A DNA stretch of 64,000 nucleotides from Rhodospirillum sp047263945 (GTDB lineage: Bacteria; Pseudomonadota; Alphaproteobacteria; Rhodospirillales; Rhodospirillaceae): the NCBI RefSeq assembly GCF_047263945.1, contig NZ_JBLAVB010000006.1, forward strand, positions 248,001-312,000, written 5' to 3'. The translations under genes and the position numbers were made by a program. Below are positions 44,331 to 52,156 of this stretch, in pieces; position 1 is the first letter of the stretch, and each line of letters begins with the position of its first letter. The notes below the pieces were generated by a model. The model worked only from the letters and a program-made list of their open reading frames with translations, made no database searches and was not told the origin of the DNA.

Positions 44331-45916
44331 TCCGCAGCCTCCGTGGTTAGGGCCGAGGGACCGAAGTCCTCGGGGAAATGCTTCAGGGCGCTGCGCACGG
44401 GCATGGGGGTCAACCCGCCCATGGCGCAAAGGGAGCCGTCGGCCAACACCGTGCACAGGTCCTCCAACAGGACCAGATTGGCAGCGGGTTCGATCCCGGC
44501 GCGGATCCGGTCGATGACCTCGACACCTCGCTGGGAACCGACCCGACAGGGGGTGCATTTGCCGCAGCTTTCCGCCGCACAGAACTCCATGGCGAAACGA
44601 GCTTGGGCGGCCATATCCACGGTGTCATCGAACACCACGATGCCGCCATGGCCGACCATCGCCTCCTGGGCGGCGAAGGCTTCGTAGTCCTTGGGCGTAT
44701 CGAACAGACTGGCGGGCAGGTATGCGCCCAGGGGGCCCCCGCTTTGGACCGCGCGCACCGGACGACCCGAGGCCGTTCCCCCACCAAAGTCATAGAGCAG
44801 CTCGTGCAGGGTGATGCCAAAGGCCTTCTCGACGATTCCGCCATGGCGGATATTCCCTGCCAACTGGAAGGGCTGGGTTCCCCGGGAGCGCCCCACGCCA
44901 AAGTCCCGATAATAGGCCGCACCCTTGGACAGGATCACCGGCACAGAACAGAGGGACAGAACATTGTTCACCACCGTCGGCTTACCAAAGAGCCCCTCGA
45001 GAGCCGGCAGGGGCGGCTTGGCACGGACCTGCCCCCGGCGACCTTCCAGGCTTTCCAGCATGGAGGTTTCCTCACCGCAGATATAGGCCCCGGCGCCCAT
45101 GCGGATCTCCAGGTGGAAATCCCGCTTCGAGCCGTGAATCCCCTTGCCCAGCCAGCCCTCGGCCTCGGCCAGACGGACGGCCTCGCGCATGGTTTCCACC
45201 GCATGGGGATATTCGGAACGGATGTAAACATAGCCCTCCGTCGCCTCGACGGCCAGGGCGGCAATGGTCATGCCCTCGATCAGGCGGAAGGGATCGCCTT
45301 CCATGATCATGCGGTCGGCGAAGGTTCCACTGTCGCCTTCATCGGCGTTGCAGCAGATAAACTTGAGGGGTCCCTGGGCCTCCAGCACCGTCTTCCATTT
45401 GATGCCCGTGGGGAATCCGGCCCCACCCCGGCCCCGCAGACCACTGTCCGTCACCTCGGCGCAAATGGCGGCGGGGTCCATGGACAGCGCCCGCTCCAAC
45501 CCGACGAAACCGCCATGGGACTGGTAGTCGGCCACGGAAAGCGGATCGATGATCCCGCAATTCTGAAAGGTCAGCCGTTCCTGACGCTTGAGATAGGGGA
45601 TCTCCTCGGTCAGGCCATGGGCCAGGGCGTGGTCCTTGCCCTCCAGGAATCCGGCCTCGAACAAACCGGCCACATCGCCCTTGGTCACCGGACCATAGGC
45701 CACCCGACCCTCGGGCAGGGCCACTTCCACCAGGGTTTCCAGCCAGAGCAGGCCTCGGGACCCATTGCGGACGATCTTCACGGCATGGCCCCGGCGGTCG
45801 GCTTCCCCCGCGATTTCCCGGGCCACGGCATCGGCCCCCATGGACAGGGCAGCGGCGTCCCGGGGGACATAGACGGTCACGGCGTCCCGGAGGGTGCTTT
45901 CAGATTGGGGGCTCAT
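44327..45916 (-). CDS. fdsB: Formate dehydrogenase beta subunit (NADH-binding)
   Basis: 529 residues. N-terminal thioredoxin-like [2Fe-2S] domain without a full cluster set, then the NuoF-like flavin/NAD domain (RGRGGAGFPTGIKWK, CNADEGDSGTFADRMIMEGD, GAGAYICGEETSMLESLEG) and the [4Fe-4S] motif ESCGKCTPCRVGS. It passes electrons from FdsA to NAD+ through FMN. The ATG at 45916 overlaps the fdsG stop as ATGA, so the three subunits are translationally coupled. Confidence 0.97.
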   Translation of the reverse strand: MSPQSESTLRDAVTVYVPRDAAALSMGADAVAREIAGEADRRGHAVKIVRNGSRGLLWLETLVEVALPEGRVAYGPVTKGDVAGLFEAGFLEGKDHALAHGLTEEIPYLKRQERLTFQNCGIIDPLSVADYQSHGGFVGLERALSMDPAAICAEVTDSGLRGRGGAGFPTGIKWKTVLEAQGPLKFICCNADEGDSGTFADRMIMEGDPFRLIEGMTIAALAVEATEGYVYIRSEYPHAVETMREAVRLAEAEGWLGKGIHGSKRDFHLEIRMGAGAYICGEETSMLESLEGRRGQVRAKPPLPALEGLFGKPTVVNNVLSLCSVPVILSKGAAYYRDFGVGRSRGTQPFQLAGNIRHGGIVEKAFGITLHELLYDFGGGTASGRPVRAVQSGGPLGAYLPASLFDTPKDYEAFAAQEAMVGHGGIVVFDDTVDMAAQARFAMEFCAAESCGKCTPCRVGSQRGVEVIDRIRAGIEPAANLVLLEDLCTVLADGSLCAMGGLTPMPVRSALKHFPEDFGPSALTTEAAE

Positions 45917-46398
45917 GCGACCGCTCCCTCGCGATAATCGGCCAGCAGGGAATCCAGACGGTCCGGGCTGACCCGGCCATACAGGTCTTCGTCGATCAGA
46001 ACGGCGGGGGAGAGGGCACAATTGCCCAGACAGAACACGGTTTCCAGCGTGAAAACCCCATCCGCAGAGGTCTCACCCCGGTCAACGGACAGATGGGCCT
46101 TGGCATGGGCCAGCAGGGCCTCGGCTCCCATGGACTGGCAGGCCTCGGCCCGGCAGACTTTCAGCACATGATGGCCCGGGCGTGTCGTCCGAAAATCCTC
46201 GTAGAAGCTGACCACCCCGTGAACCTCGGCCTGGGACAGGTTCAGCGCATCGGCCAGCAGGGGAATAGCCGGGTCATCAATGCAGCCGAATTCCTCCTGA
46301 AGCCCATGCAGCATGGGCAGCAGGGCACCGCGCATGTCCTGGAACTCGGATAAAATGGATCGGGCGCGGTCTTCGGACCACGGAGCGCGATCAGCCAT
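45913..46398 (-). CDS. fdsG: Formate dehydrogenase gamma subunit
   Basis: 161-residue NuoE-like [2Fe-2S] protein: HVLKVCRAEACQSMGAEALL and ETVFCLGNCALSPAVLIDED give the four cysteine ligands (C-x4-C and C-x3-C). First gene of the fds operon, with GGAGG 4-9 bp upstream of ATG 46398. The operator-like ATAG-N7-CTAT site lies about 100 bp upstream. Confidence 0.96.
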   Translation of the reverse strand: MADRAPWSEDRARSILSEFQDMRGALLPMLHGLQEEFGCIDDPAIPLLADALNLSQAEVHGVVSFYEDFRTTRPGHHVLKVCRAEACQSMGAEALLAHAKAHLSVDRGETSADGVFTLETVFCLGNCALSPAVLIDEDLYGRVSPDRLDSLLADYREGAVA

Positions 46399-46495
46399 GT
46401 TTCCTCCCCTTTAAAATACGGCAACCCTTTGCCTGGGCTTGGTTCAGATTGGGATGAAAGTCACGCAATGTTCAAATTTTAATTTTCCATGCGGC

Positions 46496-46512
46496 GATAG
46501 CAAAAAGCTATC
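46496..46512 (-). promoter_or_regulatory. LysR-type operator candidate upstream of fdsG
   Basis: GATAGC-AAAAA-GCTATC, a perfect palindrome that contains ATAG-N7-CTAT, the T-N11-A LysR form shared with OxyR-type sites. A second half-site GCGATAGCAATC lies 15 bp further upstream (about 46526). It sits about 100 bp before the fdsG start, directly after the adjacent LysR gene, which is its likely binder. Confidence 0.6.
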
Positions 46513-46540
46513 AAAGCCCCAAGAAGCGATAGCAATCTCC

Positions 46541-47476
46541 TTACGTCCCTCCGGACATGGCCCGCGCCCGTTCCGTCTCCTCGCCAATGGTCGTGGCCAA
46601 ATCGAGGGTGGACATCATTTCGAGCAGCGCCGTCACCAAGGGCGTGGGCGGATCCCGGTCGACATAAACCAAACCCACGGTATAGGTGGTCACGGGGGAT
46701 TCCAGGGGCAGCGCGACCAGGTCTGGATCGGCGCGAACGACGGTCAGCAACTGACCGGGAACCACGCTGGACCAATGCCCCCGACGGACCAGAGTGAACA
46801 GGTTCATCAGGGAATTGGTTTCCACCTCCGGCGTGACGCAGACTCCGGCCCGCTCGAAGGCGGATTCGGCAATACGGCGGTTTTGCATATCCGGGGTGAG
46901 CAGGCAAAGGGGCAGCTCCGCGGCCTCTCTCCAGCCAACACCGGTCCGTCCTTCCAGGGGACCGGTCCGCCGGGTGAGCAGGAAGTAGCGTTCTATATAG
47001 AGAGGGCGGGAGCGCACACCCAAGAGGGGCTCGTTGTCGACATAAGTGATCCCCATGTCCAACTCGAAGGCGGACAGGCCCCGCTGGATCTCGCGCGAGC
47101 TCATGGACCGCAAGGACACCCGCAGCTTGGGGTGTCGTTCGGCAAAGGGGGCCAGGATATGAGCAACCGCAGGCAGGGCGGTGGGAATAACCCCCAGCTT
47201 GGCCGTCCCCCCCAGTCCCAGATTTCCCTGGCGCAGGGATTGGATGAGGGCGTCCTGCTCACTCAACACATGGCGGGCATGCTCCAGAACCTTCTGCCCC
47301 TCCTGCGTAAACCCCTGAAAGGTCCGGCCCCGCTCCACAATGGGAACGTTCAGGTCTTCCTCTAACTGTCGGATGGCGTTGGACAGGGTCGGTTGGGACA
47401 CATTGCAGGCCTGCGCGGCCCGGCCAAAATGCCGCTCCCGGGCCAAAGCCAGCAGATAAGCGTATTTCCGCATCAT
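46541..47476 (-). CDS. LysR family regulator adjacent to formate dehydrogenase (FdsR/OxyR-like)
   Basis: 311 residues. HTH KYAYLLALARERHFGRAAQA, CNVSQPTLSNAIRQLEEDLN is of the OxyR/CbbR-like subtype, followed by a full substrate-binding domain (GGTAKLGVIPTALPAVAHIL). It lies immediately upstream of fdsG on the same strand, with 142 bp containing the palindromic site, and is the probable formate-responsive regulator of fdsGBA. The start may be ATG 47476 or 47473; the latter has better spacing to CGGAG. Confidence 0.92.
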   Translation of the reverse strand: MMRKYAYLLALARERHFGRAAQACNVSQPTLSNAIRQLEEDLNVPIVERGRTFQGFTQEGQKVLEHARHVLSEQDALIQSLRQGNLGLGGTAKLGVIPTALPAVAHILAPFAERHPKLRVSLRSMSSREIQRGLSAFELDMGITYVDNEPLLGVRSRPLYIERYFLLTRRTGPLEGRTGVGWREAAELPLCLLTPDMQNRRIAESAFERAGVCVTPEVETNSLMNLFTLVRRGHWSSVVPGQLLTVVRADPDLVALPLESPVTTYTVGLVYVDRDPPTPLVTALLEMMSTLDLATTIGEETERARAMSGGT

Positions 47477-47713
47477 CTCCGTCGGTCCTTTCCTCGACCC
47501 ATCCTTTCCTCAACCCATCCGATGTGAACGCCCCGCTCCGTTTTCCGGACCTTAAGGCATTCGTAACATCAACCGATTACCCTGCATGCCGCAACCCTCT
47601 CGCCCGCAACCCTCTTGCTCGCCGGGTGGTTCCGGTTTTGACTTGATCCCCGTGGACTTTATATACAGGGGGAAGACGGATAGACGGAACGGTCCCCGAG
47701 CGAGGAAACCCAG

Positions 47714-49318
47714 ATGACCCATCACGCTGCCTCCACCCCGAAACAGCCCCGCCCGGCGGTTCACCGCCCGGTGCTTCTTTGCATCCTGGATGGCTGGGGA
47801 CATCGGGACGACCCCACAGACAATGCCATCGCCCAGGCTGACACCCCGAACTGGGATCGCCTGATGGCCAGTTGCCCGCACACTTTGATTGAGACCAGCG
47901 GCCATGACGTCGGCCTTCCCGATGGGCAGATGGGCAATTCGGAAGTGGGCCATATGAACCTGGGCGCGGGCCGGGTGGTCATGCAGGACCTGCCGCGCAT
48001 TGATGCGGCGGTGGCCGATGGCTCCATCAAAACCATGCCCGGCTTGACCGCCTTCATCGACGCCCTGACGCAGAGTGGCGGGACGGCCCATGTGATGGGT
48101 CTGCTCTCTCCGGGTGGCGTGCATAGCCATCAGAACCACATGGCCTGCGTCGCCAAGGCCATCGCCGAGGCCGGCGTCCCCACCAAGGTTCACGCCTTCC
48201 TGGATGGTCGCGACACCCCGCCGCGCTCGGCCCTGGGTTTCCTCGACAGCTTCATGGAAGACGCCGGACCGGACGCCCCCATCGCCACCGTTTCAGGCCG
48301 CTACTATGCCATGGACCGGGACAAGCGCTGGGACCGGGTCCAGCTCGCCCATGACGCCATGGCCCTGGGCAAGGGGGAAAGCGCAGCGGACCCCAAAACC
48401 GCCGTCAGCCAGTTCTATGAGACCAAGGACAAGGGAGACGAATTCGTCCTGCCTACGGTTATCGGCGATTATGCGGGCATGGCCGAAGGGGATGGGATCT
48501 TCTTCATCAACTTCCGCGCCGACCGTGCCCGCGAGATCAGTCAGGCCCTGCTGGACCCCACTTTCGATGGCTTTGCGCGAACCGCACCGAAGATGGCTGC
48601 GGCGCTGGCCATGACCGAATATTCCAAGGCGCACAATGCCTTTATGAAGGTGCTGTTCGCCCCCGAAACCCTGACCAACATCCTGGGCGAAGTGGTCTCC
48701 AAGGCGGGCCTGAAGCAACTGCGCATCGCCGAGACGGAGAAATATGCCCACGTCACTTTCTTCTTTAACGGTGGCGAGGAAACCCAGTTCGAGGGGGAGG
48801 AGCGGATCCTCGTTCCCAGTCCCAAGGTCGCCACCTATGACCTACAGCCGGAAATGAGCGCGCCGGAGGTCACCGATAAGCTGGTCGGAGCCATCGAATC
48901 CGGCAGCTTTGACGTGATCATCGCCAACTTCGCCAATGGCGACATGGTGGGCCATACGGGCATGCTGGAGGCCGCCATGAAAGCGGCTGCCACCATCGAC
49001 ACCAGCTTGGGCCGCTTGGAAAAGGCCATCGCCGCCGCCGGTGGAGTGATGCTGGTCACGGCGGATCATGGCAATGCGGAACTGATGCGCGACCCGGTAA
49101 CCGGAGAGCCCCACACCGCCCATACGGTGGGCAAGGTCGATCTGCTGCTGGTCAACGGAGCGGAGGGTGCGACCCTCAGCGAAGGACGGTTGGCCGACAT
49201 TTCCCCCACCATCCTTGCCCTCATGGGCCTGGGACAACCTGCGGAAATGACCGGGCGGTGCCTGATCTCGCAGCCTGTGGCCGCCTCAGGCAGTCAGGCA
49301 TCCGGTGCGCAGGGTTAA
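47714..49318 (+). CDS. gpmI: 2,3-bisphosphoglycerate-independent phosphoglycerate mutase
   Basis: 534-residue two-metal enzyme interconverting 3- and 2-phosphoglycerate. Motifs: LCILDGWGHRDDP (first metal Asp; the usual D-G-W-G), the catalytic-Ser region GLPDGQMGNSEVGHMNLGAG, DGRDTPPRSA, GRYYAMDRDKRWDR, FINFRADRAREIS, FANGDMVGHTG and TADHGNAELM. It starts at ATG 47714 (GAGGA upstream) and overlaps envC by 14 bp. First gene of a five-gene operon. Confidence 0.97.
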   Translation: MTHHAASTPKQPRPAVHRPVLLCILDGWGHRDDPTDNAIAQADTPNWDRLMASCPHTLIETSGHDVGLPDGQMGNSEVGHMNLGAGRVVMQDLPRIDAAVADGSIKTMPGLTAFIDALTQSGGTAHVMGLLSPGGVHSHQNHMACVAKAIAEAGVPTKVHAFLDGRDTPPRSALGFLDSFMEDAGPDAPIATVSGRYYAMDRDKRWDRVQLAHDAMALGKGESAADPKTAVSQFYETKDKGDEFVLPTVIGDYAGMAEGDGIFFINFRADRAREISQALLDPTFDGFARTAPKMAAALAMTEYSKAHNAFMKVLFAPETLTNILGEVVSKAGLKQLRIAETEKYAHVTFFFNGGEETQFEGEERILVPSPKVATYDLQPEMSAPEVTDKLVGAIESGSFDVIIANFANGDMVGHTGMLEAAMKAAATIDTSLGRLEKAIAAAGGVMLVTADHGNAELMRDPVTGEPHTAHTVGKVDLLLVNGAEGATLSEGRLADISPTILALMGLGQPAEMTGRCLISQPVAASGSQASGAQG

Positions 49319-50795
49319 ACGCCCGGCCCTCCCCTCTCGGGCCGCCCTGACCCTGGGCGCGGTAGCGGCGCTGCTCTGCGCGTCGACTGCCCCCCAGTCC
49401 TGGGCGGCGGGGGATCCCTCCCCCAAGGACTTGAAAGCCGTGGAACGCGCCCTGCAACGGGAGCGCGAAGAACGGGAGCGGCTGGATGCACAGGCAAAAA
49501 CCACCGAACAAGAACTCTCCGATCTCAGCGAGCAATTGGTTGCCGCAGCGAAGCGAGTCCAGGATCACGAGGAAACCCTGTCCAATCTGGAAGACCAACT
49601 CGGCGGCCTGCGCAAACGGGACACGGCCCTGCGCGACGCCTTGGCGCGACGGGACGATCAGGTGGTCCGCGTGCTGACCGCGATCCAGCGCCTCGCCTGG
49701 CGGCCCACGGAAGCCCTTCTCGTGCAACCCGTTTCCCCCGCCGATACGGTGCGTGGGGCGATCCTCCTGCGCTCGGCCATTCCGCAGATCGAGGAAAACG
49801 CCCGCGAGATCGTCTCCCAGATCAAAACCCTGCGTGATCTGGACACGGCCATGCGCGCCCAACGCGCCCAGATCCGGGCCACCAATGATTCCCTCCGGGC
49901 CGAACATGCCCAATTGCGCGATCTGGTCGAAGAAAAGCGCAGCATGGTCCGTGACCTGCGCGCCCAAGGCGAAGCCGCAACCGCCCGTATGGAAAAGCTG
50001 ACCAGGGATGCCAAGGACCTCCGCGACTTGATGGCCCGCCTGGAAGAGGAAAAACTGAAACGGGAAACGGAGGAGCGTCAGCGCCTGCAACAACGGGAGG
50101 CCGAACGCCTCGCAGCTCTGGCCATCCGACCCAAACCCGAGGAACCGGAAGAGACGGCTCTCCCGAACGAGCCGCCACTGCGCATTCCCCCCGCCAGCCC
50201 CCCCAACCGACCAAACGGGAGCGAGACCGCATCCGTGGCAGCCTCCCCCAATGCCCCCTCCCCACCTCCAGCGGATCAGACGGCGGCCACCGGTCGGCCC
50301 GCTCCATCCAATCGTCCGGTGGAGAACATGGCCGAAACCGCCTCCCGCCCGCCAGATGTCCAATTGTCCGCAGCCGCCTTCGAAGGCGCGCGGGGGGCCA
50401 TGCCCTTCCCGGCCCGGGGACGGCTGTCGGCACGCTATGGGGAAAGGACGGATTTGGGCGACACCCTGAAGGGGATGCGCATCCAGACACGCGCCGGCGG
50501 ACAGGTTGTCAGCCCCCACAATGGGGTGGTTGTCTTCGCTGGACCGTTTCGAGGATATGGGAATCTCTTGATCATCGATCACGGCGGAGGATACCATACG
50601 TTACTCGCGGGTCTTGGCCGAATAGACGCCATTGTCGGCCAAAGGCTCGCGGCGGGTGAACCTGTCGGGTTGATGCCTCCCATGGGAAGCAAAAACGACG
50701 ATTCGCCATCTCTTTATGTGGAATTGCGCCGCGACGGGCAGCCCATCAATCCACTCCCCTGGCTCACGGCAAGCAAAGGCAACGCGAGCGGATGA
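49305..50795 (+). CDS. envC: EnvC-like murein hydrolase activator (degenerate LytM)
   Basis: 496 residues beginning with GTG 49305 inside the gpmI end. A signal peptide (about 10-34) leads into a long coiled coil (about 40-260, KDLKAVERALQREREERERL onward), a Pro/Ala/Thr-rich linker (about 265-350) and a C-terminal M23/LytM domain (from GARGAMPFPARGRLSARYGE). The zinc-ligand motifs are lost: HAHL is LLAGL and the final HFE-type motif is LYVELRR. This matches E. coli EnvC, which activates periplasmic amidases instead of cutting peptidoglycan. A role in septal wall splitting is inferred. Confidence 0.93.
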   Translation: MRRVKRPALPSRAALTLGAVAALLCASTAPQSWAAGDPSPKDLKAVERALQREREERERLDAQAKTTEQELSDLSEQLVAAAKRVQDHEETLSNLEDQLGGLRKRDTALRDALARRDDQVVRVLTAIQRLAWRPTEALLVQPVSPADTVRGAILLRSAIPQIEENAREIVSQIKTLRDLDTAMRAQRAQIRATNDSLRAEHAQLRDLVEEKRSMVRDLRAQGEAATARMEKLTRDAKDLRDLMARLEEEKLKRETEERQRLQQREAERLAALAIRPKPEEPEETALPNEPPLRIPPASPPNRPNGSETASVAASPNAPSPPPADQTAATGRPAPSNRPVENMAETASRPPDVQLSAAAFEGARGAMPFPARGRLSARYGERTDLGDTLKGMRIQTRAGGQVVSPHNGVVVFAGPFRGYGNLLIIDHGGGYHTLLAGLGRIDAIVGQRLAAGEPVGLMPPMGSKNDDSPSLYVELRRDGQPINPLPWLTASKGNASG

Positions 50796-52123
50796 CCTCC
50801 TGGAAAACTTGGATTTCGGCCGGTGCCATTGCGGTCACGGCCTTCACCTTTGGAACCCTTTATGACGATGGTGCGGCGAAAGCCGCGAAGGGCGAGGATA
50901 CCTACCAACTCCTCGACCTGTTCGCCGACGTCTTCGAGCGGGTCAAACGCGACTACGTGGAAGAAGTCAGTGACGAGGCTCTGGTAGAAGCGGCCATCAA
51001 TGGCATGCTGACCTCCCTCGACCCCCATTCCAGCTACATGAACCCCAAAAGTTTCGAGGACATGCAGGTCCAGACCCGTGGCGAATTCGGCGGTCTGGGC
51101 ATCGAGGTGTCGATGGAAGACGGCTTCGTCAAGGTCGTTTCTCCCATCGACGGCACTCCGGCCGCAGAAGCGGGCCTGCAACCCGGTGACTTCATCACCA
51201 CCCTGGACGGGGAACCGGTTCTCGGGCTGACCCTGAACGAAGCCGTCGAGAAAATGCGCGGCCCCGTGAACACCGACATCACCCTGGGTATTCGCCGGGA
51301 GGGCAAGGAGCCCTTCGACGTCACCCTGACCCGTGATGTGATCAAAATCCGCTCCGTTCGCTCGCGCACGGAAGGGGACGTGGGGTATGTCCGCATTACC
51401 ACCTTCTCCGAACAGACCGAAGATGGCCTGCGCGACGCCATGAAGAAGATCCACGACAAGTTGGGCGACAAGTTGAAGGGCTATGTCCTGGATTTGCGAA
51501 ACAACCCGGGCGGTCTGCTCGACCAGGCCATCGCCGTGTCCGATGTTTTCCTGGACAAGGGTGAAATCGTCTCCACCCGCTCGCGTGACAGCAAGGACAC
51601 CCAGCGCTACGCCGCCCGCCCCGGAGATCTGGCCGAAGGCCTGCCCCTGGTGGTGCTGATCAATGGCGGTTCGGCCTCGGCCAGCGAGATCGTCGCCGGT
51701 GCCCTGCAGGACCACCGCCGGGCGTTGCTCGTCGGCACCAAATCCTTTGGCAAAGGATCCGTGCAGACCATCATGCCCCTGCCCGGCCATGGCGCCATCC
51801 GCCTGACCACGGCCCGCTATTACACGCCCTCGGGCCGCTCGATCCAGGCCAAGGGGATTGAACCCGACATCCTCGTGGAACCGGCTCGGATCGAGACCAT
51901 CGACCGACCCACGGGTATGCGCAGCGAAGCCGACCTGCGGAATGCTCTGGTCAATACGGACAAGTCCTCAAAAGACGCGTCTCCGGACAAGTCGAAGGAA
52001 GAGGGATCCAAGGCGGAAGAGGACGACAAAACCTCGACGGCCCGGGACGACTACCAATTATCCCGTGCCCTTGATCTCATTCGCGGCTTGGCCCTTTACC
52101 GGTCCAAGGACGTACACGAGTAG
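50792..52123 (+). CDS. ctpA: Carboxy-terminal processing protease (S41)
   Basis: 443 residues. An N-terminal membrane anchor or signal (ISAGAIAVTAFTFGTL) is followed by a PDZ domain (about 95-180, GEFGGLGIEVSMEDGFVKVV) and the tail-specific protease core: GYVLDLRNNPGGLLDQA, LINGGSASASEIVAGALQDH (Ser296) and TKSFGKGSVQT (Lys321), 25 residues apart as in Prc. The C-terminal tail is Lys/Asp/Ser-rich. The ATG overlaps the envC stop (ATGA). The EnvC-CtpA pair, common in alphaproteobacteria, links periplasmic proteolysis with cell-wall remodelling. Confidence 0.96.
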   Translation: MTSWKTWISAGAIAVTAFTFGTLYDDGAAKAAKGEDTYQLLDLFADVFERVKRDYVEEVSDEALVEAAINGMLTSLDPHSSYMNPKSFEDMQVQTRGEFGGLGIEVSMEDGFVKVVSPIDGTPAAEAGLQPGDFITTLDGEPVLGLTLNEAVEKMRGPVNTDITLGIRREGKEPFDVTLTRDVIKIRSVRSRTEGDVGYVRITTFSEQTEDGLRDAMKKIHDKLGDKLKGYVLDLRNNPGGLLDQAIAVSDVFLDKGEIVSTRSRDSKDTQRYAARPGDLAEGLPLVVLINGGSASASEIVAGALQDHRRALLVGTKSFGKGSVQTIMPLPGHGAIRLTTARYYTPSGRSIQAKGIEPDILVEPARIETIDRPTGMRSEADLRNALVNTDKSSKDASPDKSKEEGSKAEEDDKTSTARDDYQLSRALDLIRGLALYRSKDVHE

Positions 52124-52156
52124 GAGCTTGCGGGCTTCCCGCAAGACAGAGCAACC

